A model generated the notes under the pieces. It ran no database searches. It worked only from the letters and a program-made list of their open reading frames with translations, and was not told the DNA's origin. Of a DNA stretch of 64,000 nucleotides, positions 33,465 to 42,655 are shown one piece after another. The first letter of the stretch is position 1. Every line of letters starts with the position of its first letter. Both the position numbers and the translations under genes were made by a program. This DNA comes from CAVRQM01 sp963732775. GTDB taxonomy: Bacteria > Pseudomonadota > Alphaproteobacteria > Acetobacterales > Acetobacteraceae. The DNA is taken from NCBI GenBank assembly GCA_963732775.1, contig CAVTAR010000004.1, positions 124,001 through 188,000 of the forward strand. Reading direction: 5' to 3'.

Positions 33465-34745
33465 GTGATCGCCCGCCTCTACGCCCTGGCCGCGACCCTC
33501 GCCGCCCCGGGCCTGCGCCTTTGGCTCCGCCGCCGCCGGCGTCGCGGCAAGGAGCTGTTGCACCGCCTGCCGGAGCGCTGGGGCGAGGACGCGACGCCGC
33601 GCCCGGCCGGCGCGCTGTTGTGGCTGCACGCGGCCAGCGTCGGCGAGGCGGTTTCCATCCTCCCGGTGATCGACCTGCTGGCGCGCGGGCCGGAGCCGCC
33701 GTTCGTGCTGCTGACCACGGGCACGGTCACGTCGGCCGCCCTGCTCGCCGAGCGGCTGCCGGGCCTCGGCGGCCGGGTCGCGCACCGCTTCGTGCCGCTG
33801 GACGTGCCGGCCTGGGCGGCGCGGTTCGTCGACCACTGGGGGCCCGATGCCGCGGGGTTCGTGGAGCAGGAGGTCTGGCCCAACCTGCTGGCGGCGCTGC
33901 GGCGGCGGGGCGTGCCGGTGCTGCTGCTGAACGCCCGCCTGTCGGCCCGCAGCGCCGCGCGCTGGCAGGCCGCCCCCGGCTTCGCGCGCGAGATGTTCGG
34001 CGGCTTCGCGCGGATCATGGCGCAGACGCAGGCGGATGCCGGCCGGTTGCGGGCGCTGGGCGGCGGCGTGCGCGTCTCGGCCCCGGGCAACCTGAAGCGC
34101 GCGGCCCCGGCGCTGCCCGCAACGGCCGGGGAACTGGCGCGGCTGCGCCAGGCGGTCGCGGGCCGCCCGGCCTGGGTCGCCGCCAGCACGCATCCGGGCG
34201 AGGAGGCGCTGGTGCTGGGTGCGCACGCGCAGCTGGCGGCGCGGCACCCGGGCCTGCTCACCATCGTCGCACCGCGCCACCCGGCGCGCGGCGCGGCGGT
34301 GGCGGCGCGGGCCACACCCTGGCCGGCGCCGCGGCGCTCGGCCGGGCAGGACCCGCCGGCGGCGGCCGGAGTCTGGGTGGCGGACACCATCGGCGAGCTG
34401 GGGCTGCTCTACCGGCTGGCGCCCACCGTGTTCCTGGGCGGCAGCCTGGTGCGCCATGGCGGGCAGAACCCGCTGGAGGCGGCGCGGCTCGGCTGCGCCG
34501 TCGCGATCGGGCCGCACACCGAGAACTTCGCGGAGATCGTCGCCGGGCTGGCCGATGCGGCCGCGCTCACGCAGGTGGCCGACCTGGACGCGCTGGTCGC
34601 CTGGGTGGGCGCGATGCTGGACGACCCGGCGCGACGCGCGCGCGCCGGCGAGGCGGCGCGGATCGCGGCCGCGCCCGACCCGGCGCTGCCGCGCCTGGTG
34701 GCGGACGCCTTGCGCGCGGCGCTGCGCGGCCAGGACGGGCCGTAG
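33465..34745 (+). CDS. waaA: 3-deoxy-D-manno-octulosonic acid transferase
   Basis: WaaA (KdtA) adds Kdo from CMP-Kdo to lipid IVA. The N-terminal GTAB domain has a membrane-associated start, then LWLHAASVGEAVSILPVI (catalytic Glu in SVGE), LLTTGTVTSAALL and FVEQEVWPNLLAALRRRGVPVLLLNARLSARS; the C-terminal half has ASTHPGEEALVLGAH, FLGGSLVRHGGQNPLEAARLGCAVAIGPHTENF. Length (426) is normal. It starts at GTG 33465, 10 bp after the DUF374 gene; its TAG stop is directly followed by the lpxK ATG. Confidence 0.95.
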   Translation: MIARLYALAATLAAPGLRLWLRRRRRRGKELLHRLPERWGEDATPRPAGALLWLHAASVGEAVSILPVIDLLARGPEPPFVLLTTGTVTSAALLAERLPGLGGRVAHRFVPLDVPAWAARFVDHWGPDAAGFVEQEVWPNLLAALRRRGVPVLLLNARLSARSAARWQAAPGFAREMFGGFARIMAQTQADAGRLRALGGGVRVSAPGNLKRAAPALPATAGELARLRQAVAGRPAWVAASTHPGEEALVLGAHAQLAARHPGLLTIVAPRHPARGAAVAARATPWPAPRRSAGQDPPAAAGVWVADTIGELGLLYRLAPTVFLGGSLVRHGGQNPLEAARLGCAVAIGPHTENFAEIVAGLADAAALTQVADLDALVAWVGAMLDDPARRARAGEAARIAAAPDPALPRLVADALRAALRGQDGP

Positions 34746-35699
34746 ATGCGCGAGCCGGCATTCTGGCGGCGGCCCAGCCGGCTCGCCGAAATGCTGGCGC
34801 CGCTCGGCCGGCCGTACGCCGCCGCGACGGCGCGCCGGCTCGCGCGGCCCGGCTGGCGCGCGCCGGTGCCGGTGATCTGCTGCGGCGCGGCGACCGCCGG
34901 CGGGGCGGGCAAGACGCCGCTGGCCCTCGACCTCGCCGCCCGGCTGCTCGCGCGCGGCCGGCGGCCGGCGTTCCTGACCCGCGGCCATGGCGGGCGGCGC
35001 GGCGCGCTGCCGGTGGACCCGTCCCGCGACGACGCCCGGGCGGTCGGCGACGAGGCGCTGCTGCTGGCGGCGTGCGCGCCCACCTTCGTCTGCGCCGACC
35101 GGGTGGCCGGTGCGCGGGCCGCCATCGCCGGCGGCGCCGACGTGCTGGTGATGGACGACGGGCTGCAGCATCCCGGGCTGGCGCAAACGCTGGCGCTGCT
35201 GGTGGTCGATGGCGGCGCCGGCTTCGGCAGCGGGCAGGTGATCCCGGCCGGGCCGTTGCGCGAGCCGGTCGCGGCGGCGGCGGCGCGCTGTGCCGCGGCC
35301 GTGCTGGTCGGCGCGGACGAGTGCGGCGCGGGCAGCCATCTGCCGCCCGGCCTGCCGGTGCTGCGCGCGCGCCTGGTGCCCGCGCCGATCGCCGGGCTGG
35401 CGGGCGGCCGGGCGCTGGCGTTCGCCGGCATCGGGCGGCCGGAGAAGTTCTTCGCGAGCCTGCGCGAGACCGGCGCCGAGCTGGCGGGCACGCGCGCCTT
35501 TGCCGACCACCATCGGTTCAGCGCCGCCGAGCTGGAGCAGCTCCGGCGTGATGCGACCGCGCAGCACGCCCGGCTGGTGACGACCGCCAAGGACGCGGTC
35601 CGGCTTCCCGCCGCGTTCCGCGCGGCCGTGGCGGTGCTGCATGTCGCCCTCGCCTGGGACGACCCGGCGCCGATCGAGGCGTTGCTGGAGGCGCTGTGA
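34746..35699 (+). CDS. lpxK: Tetraacyldisaccharide 4'-kinase
   Basis: LpxK phosphorylates the 4' position of the lipid A disaccharide to give lipid IVA. The Walker A-like P-loop is in ATAGGAGKTPLALDLA. FLTRGHGGR, VGDEALLLA, VLVMDDGLQHPGLAQ and LAFAGIGRPEKFFASL follow, ending in TTAKDAVRLP; all are LpxK signatures. 317 residues, normal length. It begins immediately after the waaA stop and overlaps the next gene by 4 nt (GTGA). Confidence 0.95.
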   Translation: MREPAFWRRPSRLAEMLAPLGRPYAAATARRLARPGWRAPVPVICCGAATAGGAGKTPLALDLAARLLARGRRPAFLTRGHGGRRGALPVDPSRDDARAVGDEALLLAACAPTFVCADRVAGARAAIAGGADVLVMDDGLQHPGLAQTLALLVVDGGAGFGSGQVIPAGPLREPVAAAAARCAAAVLVGADECGAGSHLPPGLPVLRARLVPAPIAGLAGGRALAFAGIGRPEKFFASLRETGAELAGTRAFADHHRFSAAELEQLRRDATAQHARLVTTAKDAVRLPAAFRAAVAVLHVALAWDDPAPIEALLEAL

Positions 35700-36589
35700 G
35701 AGTGCTGCTCGACCTGCGCTGGCGTGCCGAGGCGGCGCTGGCCGCGCTCTGCTTCGCCCTGCTGCGCGCCCTGGGGCCGGTGGCGGCGTCCAACCTCGGC
35801 GGCCGCCTCGCGCGCACGATCGGGCCGCTGCTGCCGGTCTCGCGCGTCGCCGACGCCAATCTGCGGCGCGCCATGCCGGAGCTCGACGCCGCTTCGCGCC
35901 GCACGATCGTGCGCGGGGTCTGGGACAACCTCGGCCGCACCGTGGGCGAGCTGCCGCACGTCGCGGACCTGCGGCCCACCGCCTGCGGCCCCGGCTGGGA
36001 GTTGCAGGGCGCGGCGACGGTGCGGATGCTGGCGGCGCGCAGCGGGCCGATGGTGTGGATCTCGGCGCATCTCGCGAATTGGGAGCTGATGCCGCGCGCC
36101 GCCGCCTGCGAGGGCGTGGCGGTGGCGCTGGTCTACCGCAACATCGCCAACCCCTATCTCGACGCGCTGGTGCTGCGGCTGCGGCGGCGCGCGGTCGGGG
36201 CGGACATCCCGAGCTTCCCGAAGGGGGCGGCCGGGGCGAGGGGCGCGCTGGGCTGGCTCGCGCGCGGCGGGCGGCTCGCGATGCTGGTGGACCAGAAGAT
36301 GAACGACGGCATCGAGAGCCGGCTGTTCGGGCTGCCGGCGATGACCGCGCCGGCGATGGCCGCGCTGGCGCTGCGGCACCGCTGCCCGCTGGTGCCGGCG
36401 CACGCCGAGCGGCTGGGGCCGGCGCGGTTCCGCGTGGTGTGCGAGCCGCCGATCCCGCTGCCGGACAGCGGCGACCGCCGGGCGGACGTCGCGGCGGTGA
36501 CGCAGGCGATCAACGACCGCCTGGAGGCGTGGATCAGGGCGCGCCCGGCGGAGTGGCTGTGGCTGCACCGGCGCTGGCCGCGCGACTGA
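35696..36589 (+). CDS. Lipid A biosynthesis acyltransferase (LpxL/HtrB family)
   Basis: 297 residues of the LABLAT family. The catalytic HX4E motif is in WISAHLANWELMPRAA; VALVYRNIANPYLD, MLVDQKMNDGIESRLFG and the C-terminal WIRARPAEWLWLHRRW are typical. It adds a secondary acyl chain to Kdo-lipid A; which chain length is not predictable. It starts at GTG 35696 inside the lpxK stop. Its last 56 nt are convergent with and overlap the atzF 3' end. Confidence 0.9.
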   Translation: MRVLLDLRWRAEAALAALCFALLRALGPVAASNLGGRLARTIGPLLPVSRVADANLRRAMPELDAASRRTIVRGVWDNLGRTVGELPHVADLRPTACGPGWELQGAATVRMLAARSGPMVWISAHLANWELMPRAAACEGVAVALVYRNIANPYLDALVLRLRRRAVGADIPSFPKGAAGARGALGWLARGGRLAMLVDQKMNDGIESRLFGLPAMTAPAMAALALRHRCPLVPAHAERLGPARFRVVCEPPIPLPDSGDRRADVAAVTQAINDRLEAWIRARPAEWLWLHRRWPRD

Positions 36590-38288
36590 GCCAGGCGCGC
36601 CAGCCACCGCCGCCGGTGATGTCCGGCGCGTCGGCCGTGGCGTGGGCCTCGGCCAGGAAGCCGAGGCACGGGCCGTCGGCCAGCGCCACCGTGCCGAAGC
36701 CGAGCGGTGCCGGCACGCTGTCCAGCAGCGCGCCGACCGCCGCGGTCGGCAGGCACCAGACCTCGCCGGCGATCGCGGCCCCGCCGGGCGCGCGGACCAG
36801 GCCGGGCCGGGCACCGAGCGCAAACAGCCGGTACTCCGGCACGGTGGCCGCCGGACGCAGGAACCGGCCGCCGAGCGCCGCGAGTTCGTGGTTCAGCGGC
36901 AACCCGGCCATGTGGCCGCCGACGCAGAACAGCGCCGTCTCCTCCGGCCCCGGGCCGTCCGCCCGGGCGGCGGGCGGGAGCGGGGCGCGGTCGGCGCCGG
37001 AGGCGGGCGAGAGGCTGCGGTGGATGGTATCGGCAATCGCGGCGAGCCGGCCCTCGGACCATGCCGGGCCGACCACGGTGACGCCGACCGGCCGGCCGTC
37101 GCGCAGGAAGCCCGCCGGCACGGCGATCGCGGCGAGGTCGCAGAGGTTGACGAAGTTGGTCCAGGTGCCGAGCGCGGCGTTGACCGCGACCGGCTCGGCG
37201 GCGACCTCGGCGAGCGTGGGCGCCGGCAGCGTGGTGGGCAGCAGCAGCGCGTCGTGGCGCGCGAACAGCGCGGCCGCTTGCCGGCGCGCCTGCGCCAGGG
37301 CGTGGAAAGCGTCGAAGGCGTCGACGGCGCGGCGCGCGAAGCCGCCCTCCAGGATGGCGCGGGTGACGGGATGCAGGCGTTCGGGATGGCGCGTCACGAT
37401 GTCGCGCAGCGCCGCCGTGCGTTCGGCGACCCACGGGCCGTCGTAGAGCAGGCGCGCGACGTCGAGGAACAGCGTGATGTCGACCGTCTCCGGGGCGAAC
37501 AGCCCGGCGGCGGCGGCGTAGGCGCGGCGGAAGTCGGCGGGCAGCGAATCCGGCAGGTCGATGCGCGCGAGCCGGACCAGCGGCGGCAGGGCGGCGGCGC
37601 GCAGATGCGCGAACGGCGCGGCGCGGGCATAGGGGTCGGCGGCATCGTCGCCCGACAGGACGCGCGCGACCGCGCGCGCCGTGGCCACGTCGCGCGCGAA
37701 CACCGAGACCGTGTCGATGGAGCGGCAGGCCGGCACCACGCCTATCGCCGGGATGCTGCCGAGGGTGGGCTTCCAGCCGACGACGTTGCCGAACATCGCC
37801 GGCACGCGGCCCGAGCCCGCGGTGTCGGTGCCGAGCGCCACCGCCACGATGCCGGCCGCGACCGCGGCGGCCGACCCGGACGAGGACCCGCCCGGCACGC
37901 GCGAGGAATCGAACACGTTGCGCGGCGCGCCGTAGGGGCTGCGCACGCCGACCAGGCCGGTCGCGAACTGGTCGAGGTTGGTCTTGCCCATGACGATCGC
38001 GCCGGCCGCGCGCAGCCGCGCGACACAGGTCGCGTCGTGCGCGGGGGTGTACGCGAAGCCGGGGCAGGCGGCGGTAGTGGGCATCCCGGCCACGTCGATG
38101 TTGTCCTTGACCGCGACCGGCAGGCCCCAGAGCGCGCGCCCGCGCGGACCCTCGGCGGCCAGCCGGCGCGCCTCCCGCCGCAGCGCCTCGTCGGGCGCGC
38201 GAAAAATCCAGAGCGCGGGGTCGGCGTGGGCGAGGTCGGCGGCGATGGCGGCGTCGATGACGGCCTCGGGGGCGGCGGGCGGGTCCAT
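36534..38288 (-). CDS. atzF: Allophanate hydrolase
   Basis: An amidase-signature enzyme with the extra C-terminal domain that distinguishes allophanate hydrolase from plain amidases. The Ser-cisSer-Lys triad is visible: Lys in LPVAVKDNIDVAGMPTTAACP, the two serines in VPGGSSSGSAAAVAAG and GTDTAGSGRVPA. The C-terminal domain has FCVGGHMAGLPLNHEL, VPEYRLFALG and GEVWCLP. It splits allophanate toward ammonia and CO2, the last step of urea-amidolyase, cyanuric acid and biuret breakdown. ATG 38288 (MDPPAAPE) is chosen; TTG starts exist upstream. It is divergent from the transporter/biuret-hydrolase operon across 183 bp. Confidence 0.92.
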   Translation of the reverse strand: MDPPAAPEAVIDAAIAADLAHADPALWIFRAPDEALRREARRLAAEGPRGRALWGLPVAVKDNIDVAGMPTTAACPGFAYTPAHDATCVARLRAAGAIVMGKTNLDQFATGLVGVRSPYGAPRNVFDSSRVPGGSSSGSAAAVAAGIVAVALGTDTAGSGRVPAMFGNVVGWKPTLGSIPAIGVVPACRSIDTVSVFARDVATARAVARVLSGDDAADPYARAAPFAHLRAAALPPLVRLARIDLPDSLPADFRRAYAAAAGLFAPETVDITLFLDVARLLYDGPWVAERTAALRDIVTRHPERLHPVTRAILEGGFARRAVDAFDAFHALAQARRQAAALFARHDALLLPTTLPAPTLAEVAAEPVAVNAALGTWTNFVNLCDLAAIAVPAGFLRDGRPVGVTVVGPAWSEGRLAAIADTIHRSLSPASGADRAPLPPAARADGPGPEETALFCVGGHMAGLPLNHELAALGGRFLRPAATVPEYRLFALGARPGLVRAPGGAAIAGEVWCLPTAAVGALLDSVPAPLGFGTVALADGPCLGFLAEAHATADAPDITGGGGWRAWLSRAASAGAATATPPGAP

Positions 38289-38358
38289 GCCCGGCGTCGT
38301 GGCACGCGGGCGGCGCGGCCGGCAAGTCCGCATAAGCAATGGTCAACGGTCGCGTCGA

Positions 38359-38377
38359 TCGCCCAAGGGTTGGGCGA
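38359..38377. promoter_or_regulatory. Perfect 8-bp palindrome, candidate regulator site
   Basis: TCGCCCAA and TTGGGCGA flank a GGG centre, a perfect dyad of 19 bp. It lies between divergent atzF and the BMP-transporter operon, about 75 bp upstream of the transcription start predicted from the sigma-54 promoter. That is a suitable distance for an enhancer-binding activator or for a repressor shared by both directions. It does not match the NtrC consensus that I know. Confidence 0.45.
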
Positions 38378-38416
38378 AGGGCGGGGTGCCGAGCCCGATG
38401 CCGCGCAACGCGCGCT

Positions 38417-38431
38417 TGGCACGGCGGTTGC
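38417..38431 (+). promoter_or_regulatory. Sigma-54 (RpoN) promoter of the amide/biuret operon
   Basis: The sequence TGGCACG-gcgg-TTGC has the invariant GG (38418-38419) and GC (38430-38431) separated by exactly 10 nt, matching the -24/-12 consensus TGGCACGNNNNTTGC at every fixed position. Transcription would start near 38443, leaving a 5' leader of about 29 nt before the ATG at 38472, which has GGAGGCGAGG upstream as ribosome-binding site. It implies nitrogen-status control through an activator such as NtrC, which is not encoded in the window. Confidence 0.8.
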
Positions 38432-38471
38432 GTCGCCGTACGCAGGCGGGCGACCATCAGGAGGCGAGGCA

Positions 38472-39593
38472 ATGATCCGGGGCAACGCAGTATCGCGGCG
38501 CAGCCTGTTGCAGGGAGCGGCCGGGGCCGCCGTCGCGGCGGGCGGCCTGCTGCGGCCGCGCGCGGCGCACGCGGCGGAGACCACGATCGGCTTCATCTAT
38601 GTCGGGCCGAAGGACGACTACGGCTACAACCAGGCGCATGCCGAGGGTGCCGCGGCGCTGAAATCCATGCCCGGCATCAAGGTGGTGGAGGAGGAGCGCG
38701 TCCCGGAGACCGACGACGTGGAGCGCACGATGGAGAGCATGATCCAGCTCGACGGCGCGACGCTGCTGTTCCCCACCAGCTTCGGCTATTTCGACCCGTA
38801 CCTGCTGCGCATGGCCAAGAAGTATCCCGACATCCAGTTCCGCCACTGCGGCGGGCTGTGGGACAAGGCCCGCGACCCGATGAACGCCGGCAGCTATTTC
38901 GGCTATATCGGGCTCGGGCAGTACCTGAACGGCATCGTCGCGGCCCACACCACGAAAACCCGAAAGCTCGGCTTCGTCGCGGCGAAACCGATCCCGCAGG
39001 TGCTGATCAACATCAACAGCTTCACGCTGGGCGCGCGCTCGGTCGACCCGTCGATCACCGTGCAGGTGATCTTCACCGGCGACTGGTCGATGCCGGTGAA
39101 AGAGGCCGAGGCAACCAACGGTCTGGCCGACCAGGGCATCGACGTCGTGACCTGCCACGTCGACGGGCCGAAGGTGGTGGTCGAGACCGCCGAGCGACGC
39201 GGCATCTACGCCTGCGGCTACCACGCCAACCAGTCCGCGCTGGCGCCGAAGGGGTATCTGACCGGTGCCGAGTGGAACTGGTCGAAGGTCTACACTGGCT
39301 TCGTGACCGAGATGCAGCACGGCGAGCCGCTGCCGAACTTCGTACGCGGCGGCCTGGCGGACGGGTTCGTCAAGATGTCGCCGTACGGGCCGGCGGTGTC
39401 GGACACGGCGCGCACGCACGCCGACGCGGTGAAGGCCGAGATGATGAAGGGTGGCTTCAGCGTGTTCCGCGGACCGCTGCGCGACAACGCCGGCCGCGAG
39501 GTGATCGCCGGCGGCAAGGCGTATCCCGAGACGGCGATCGAACTCGAATCGATGAACTACCTGGTCGACGGCGTGCACGGCTCGATTTCCTGA
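38472..39593 (+). CDS. BMP-family ABC transporter substrate-binding protein
   Basis: 373 residues of the basic-membrane-protein (Med/PnrA-like) family. The N-terminus has a twin-arginine-type signal (SRRSLLQGAAGAAVAAGG, cleavage probably after AHA), then TTIGFIYVGPKDDYGYNQAH, SMIQLDGATLLFPTSFGYFDPYLL, AGSYFGYIGLGQYLNGIVAA and YACGYHANQSALAP. BMP proteins usually bind nucleosides or other small polar solutes; here the operon partners suggest biuret, formamide or a related amide. First gene of the operon, with two permease genes coupled downstream (TGATG). Confidence 0.9.
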   Translation: MIRGNAVSRRSLLQGAAGAAVAAGGLLRPRAAHAAETTIGFIYVGPKDDYGYNQAHAEGAAALKSMPGIKVVEEERVPETDDVERTMESMIQLDGATLLFPTSFGYFDPYLLRMAKKYPDIQFRHCGGLWDKARDPMNAGSYFGYIGLGQYLNGIVAAHTTKTRKLGFVAAKPIPQVLININSFTLGARSVDPSITVQVIFTGDWSMPVKEAEATNGLADQGIDVVTCHVDGPKVVVETAERRGIYACGYHANQSALAPKGYLTGAEWNWSKVYTGFVTEMQHGEPLPNFVRGGLADGFVKMSPYGPAVSDTARTHADAVKAEMMKGGFSVFRGPLRDNAGREVIAGGKAYPETAIELESMNYLVDGVHGSIS

Positions 39594-40708
39594 TGGAGGC
39601 GACGGCCGACGTCGACGCGCCGGCCATCGCGGCGCCGGCGCGGGTGGCGTCGGACCGCTCCTATCCGCTGCGCCGCGCGCTGGAGGCGGTAGCGGCGCCG
39701 GGGGTGGCGCTGCTGGTCGCGGCGGCGGCGTTCTCGCTGTTCCTGCTGGCGCTGGGCAAGTCGCCGGCGATGTTCTTCGACCTGGTCTGGCGCGGCGCCT
39801 TCAGCTCGTGGTTCTCGTTGCAGAACACCCTGCAACGCGCCGCGCCGCTGCTGCTGACCGCGCTGTGCGTGGCGCTGCCGGCGCAGCTCGGGCTGGTGGT
39901 GATCGGCGGCGAGGGCGCGCTGGCGCTGGGCGGGCTCGCGGCGACGGTGGCGGCACTGCCGCTGATCGGGCTGTGGCCGCCGCTGGTGCAGCTCGTCATG
40001 GCGGTCGCCGGCGCGGCGGCGGGCGGCCTGTGGATCGCCATCACCGGCGCGCTGCGCGCCTATCGCGGCGTGAACGAGACGGTGGCGAGCCTGGTGCTGT
40101 CGTACATCGGCATCGCGCTGTTCAACCACCTGGTCGAGGGCCCGCTGCGCGACCCTGCCAGCCTGAACAAGCCCTCCACCTGGGGCATCGGCGAGGCGAC
40201 CATGCTGGGCAAGATCCCCGGCACCGAGCTGCAGCCCGGCCTGCTGGTGGGCATCGCCGCCTGCGTGCTGTGCTGGGTGCTGATCAATCGCACCACGATC
40301 GGCTTCGCCGCACGCGTGACCGGCGGCAACATCCGCGCCGCGCGGTTGCAGGGGCTGCCGGTGGCGCGGCTGATCGTCGGCGCCTGCGCGCTCGGGGGCG
40401 CCTGCGCGGGGCTTGCCGGAATGCTCGAGGTCGCCGCCGTGCATGGCCGCGCCAACGCCTCGCTACTGGCCGGCTACGGCTTCTCGGGCATCCTCATCTC
40501 GTTCCTGGCGCGTCACAACCCGCTGGCCATCATGCCGATGGCCGTGCTGCTCGGCGGCATCGGCGCGGCGGGAGGATTGTTGCAGCGGCGCATGGGCCTG
40601 CCGGACGCGACGGTGGCGGTGCTTCAGGGCCTGGTGTTCGTCTCGATCCTGGCGAGCGAGACGCTGTACGGCCGCTTCGCCTGGTTCCAGCCGCGGGCGC
40701 CGCGATGA
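39593..40708 (+). CDS. ABC transporter permease (BMP-type importer, subunit 1)
   Basis: 371 residues, BPD_transp_2-type permease with about nine hydrophobic segments. Recognisable stretches are LQRAAPLLLTALCVALPAQLGLVVIGGEGALALGG, YRGVNETVASLVLSYIGIALFNHLVEGPLRDP, FAARVTGGNIRAARLQGLPV and SLLAGYGFSGILISFLARHNPLAIMPMAVLLGG. It pairs with the next permease as a heterodimer. Its ATG overlaps the preceding stop by one base; its stop overlaps the next ATG by 4 nt. Confidence 0.91.
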   Translation: MEATADVDAPAIAAPARVASDRSYPLRRALEAVAAPGVALLVAAAAFSLFLLALGKSPAMFFDLVWRGAFSSWFSLQNTLQRAAPLLLTALCVALPAQLGLVVIGGEGALALGGLAATVAALPLIGLWPPLVQLVMAVAGAAAGGLWIAITGALRAYRGVNETVASLVLSYIGIALFNHLVEGPLRDPASLNKPSTWGIGEATMLGKIPGTELQPGLLVGIAACVLCWVLINRTTIGFAARVTGGNIRAARLQGLPVARLIVGACALGGACAGLAGMLEVAAVHGRANASLLAGYGFSGILISFLARHNPLAIMPMAVLLGGIGAAGGLLQRRMGLPDATVAVLQGLVFVSILASETLYGRFAWFQPRAPR

Positions 40709-41625
40709 CGCCCTCGCCGGGCGCGACGGTGGCGATCGCCATGGTGGGCGGCGCGCTGCGCGTCAGCACCCCGTTCCTGTTCGTCAGCCTGGGCGAGTGC
40801 CTGACCGAGAAATCGGGACGCATCAACCTCGGCAACGAGGGCGCGCTGGTGCTGGGCGCGATGGTCGCCTACGCGGTCGCCTACGAGACCGGCAACCCGT
40901 GGGTGGGCGTGGTGGCGGGCGCCATCGCCGGCGGGCTGCTGGGTGCGGTGCATGGTGCTGCATGCGCGCTGGCGCGGGTGAACGACGTGGCCATGGGCAT
41001 CGCGGTGATGCTGGCCGGCACCGGGCTCGCGTTCTTCTTCGGCAAGCCGTACGTGCAGCCGAGCGCGCCGCCGCTGCCGGTGCTGCCGCTCGGGTTCTGG
41101 GCCGAGCCCGGTCCGATCCGCAGCGCGTTGCAGGTGAGCCCGCTGTTCCTGCTCGGCCTGCTCGCGGCGGTGGCCATGCACTGGTGCTTCCGCAACACCC
41201 GCGCCGGGCTGCGCGTGCGCATCGCCGGCGACAGCGCGGATGCGGCGCGGGCACTCGGCCTGTCGCTGACGCGCATCCGGCTACTGGCGACCGCGTTCGG
41301 CAGCGCGCTGGCCGGCGTGGGCGGCGCGTACCTGTCGCTGGTCTATCCGGGGAGCTGGAACGAGGGCCTGTCGTCCGGCCAGGGGCTGATGGCGGTGGCG
41401 CTGGTGGTGTTCGCGCGGTGGAACCCGCTGGGGTGCATCGCCGCCGCACTGATCTTCGGCGCGGCCGGCGCGCTGGGGCCGGCGTTGCAGACGGTGGGCG
41501 TGTCGCGCGGCTACTACCTGTTCTATGCGGCACCCTACGTGGTGACGCTGCTGATCCTGGCGGTGTCGGTGCGGCCCGGCCGCTCGCTGCGCGGGATGCC
41601 GGGCGAATTGTCGATTGGCCGATGA
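40705..41625 (+). CDS. ABC transporter permease (BMP-type importer, subunit 2)
   Basis: 306 residues, the shorter partner permease of BMP/nucleoside-type importers. Typical parts are STPFLFVSLGECLTEKSGRINLGNEGALVLGAM, GAACALARVNDVAMGIAVMLAGTGLAFFFGKPYVQP, RIAGDSADAARALGLSLTRIRLLATAFGSALAGVGGAYLSL and MAVALVVFARWNPLGCIAAALIFG. The formamidase gene follows 13 bp later, so transport and hydrolysis genes are on one transcript. Confidence 0.91.
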   Translation: MTPSPGATVAIAMVGGALRVSTPFLFVSLGECLTEKSGRINLGNEGALVLGAMVAYAVAYETGNPWVGVVAGAIAGGLLGAVHGAACALARVNDVAMGIAVMLAGTGLAFFFGKPYVQPSAPPLPVLPLGFWAEPGPIRSALQVSPLFLLGLLAAVAMHWCFRNTRAGLRVRIAGDSADAARALGLSLTRIRLLATAFGSALAGVGGAYLSLVYPGSWNEGLSSGQGLMAVALVVFARWNPLGCIAAALIFGAAGALGPALQTVGVSRGYYLFYAAPYVVTLLILAVSVRPGRSLRGMPGELSIGR

Positions 41626-41638
41626 TCGAGGTGAATGC

Positions 41639-42655
41639 ATGAACGGATTGGGCGGGCTGAACAGATCGCCGGACGGCGTGGTGGTCGGGCTGGTGCAGTT
41701 GCAGCTGCCGCGCATCGAGACCCGCGCCGACATCGCGCGGCAGGCCGAGCGGATCGTCGCCATGGTCGGCAAGGCCAAGCGCGGGATGCCGACGCTGGAC
41801 CTGGTCGTGTTCCCGGAATACGCGCTGCACGGGCTGTCCATGGACACGCGCGACGAGGTGCTGTGCGCGCTCGACGGCCCGGAGGTCGCGGCGTTCCGCG
41901 CGGCCTGCGCGACGCATCGGGTGTGGGGCTGCTTTTCCATCATGGAGCGCAATCCGGGTGGCGCGCCGTGGAACAGCGGCATCGTCGTCTCCGATACGGG
42001 CGAACTGAAGCTGTACTACCGCAAGCTGCATCCCTGGGTGCCGGTGGAGCCGTGGATGCCGGGCGACCTCGGCATCCCGGTGATCGACGGGCCGCGCGGC
42101 GCGAAACTGGCGCTGATCATCTGCCACGACGGCATGTTCCCCGAGATGGCGCGCGAGGCGGCCTACAGGGGCGCCGAGATCATGCTGCGCACCGCCGGCT
42201 ACACCGCGCCCATTCGCGAAAGCTGGCGGGTGACGAACCAAAGCAACGCGTTCTGCAACCTGATGACCACCGCCAGCGTGTGCATGTGCGGCAGCGACGG
42301 CACGTTCGATTCGATGGGCGAGGCGATGTTCGTCAACTTCGACGGCACGGTCATCGCGCACGGCACCTCGGGCCGCGCCGACGAGATCGTGACCGCCGAA
42401 CTGCGTCCCGACCTGGTGCGCGAGGCGCGCGCGCACTGGGGCGTCGAGAACAACATCTACCAGCTCGGCCATCGCGGGTTTTCGGCCGTGCGGGGCGGGG
42501 CGAGCGACTGCCCGTACACCTACATGCACGACCTGGTCGCCGGGAAATACCGGCTGCCTTGGGAGGACAGCGTCCGCGTGACGGACGGCACGACGTGCGG
42601 ACTGCCGCCACCGTCGCAGGAGTATGGCGAACCGCTGCTGGACGCGGCGGAATGA
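41639..42655 (+). CDS. amiF: Formamidase (nitrilase superfamily, AmiF-like)
   Basis: 338 residues, close in plan to Helicobacter AmiF. The nitrilase catalytic triad is Glu in VVFPEYALHG, Lys in LYYRKLHPWVPVEPW and Cys in LALIICHDGMFPEMAREAAYRG. WNSGIVVSDTGE, ASVCMCGSDGTFDSMGE, WGVENNIYQLGHRGF and the C-terminal AGKYRLPWED support formamidase rather than general aliphatic amidase. It would release ammonia and formate from formamide. ATG 41639 is preceded by GAGGTGA; a TTG at 41615 is in frame but has weaker context. Its stop overlaps the next ATG. Confidence 0.88.
   Translation: MNGLGGLNRSPDGVVVGLVQLQLPRIETRADIARQAERIVAMVGKAKRGMPTLDLVVFPEYALHGLSMDTRDEVLCALDGPEVAAFRAACATHRVWGCFSIMERNPGGAPWNSGIVVSDTGELKLYYRKLHPWVPVEPWMPGDLGIPVIDGPRGAKLALIICHDGMFPEMAREAAYRGAEIMLRTAGYTAPIRESWRVTNQSNAFCNLMTTASVCMCGSDGTFDSMGEAMFVNFDGTVIAHGTSGRADEIVTAELRPDLVREARAHWGVENNIYQLGHRGFSAVRGGASDCPYTYMHDLVAGKYRLPWEDSVRVTDGTTCGLPPPSQEYGEPLLDAAE

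Noticed and set aside
33168..36823. Long minus-strand frames opposite waaA, lpxK and the acyltransferase
   Set aside because: Their composition is Arg/Gly/Ala/His-rich with no motif, and the plus-strand genes beneath them are unambiguous.
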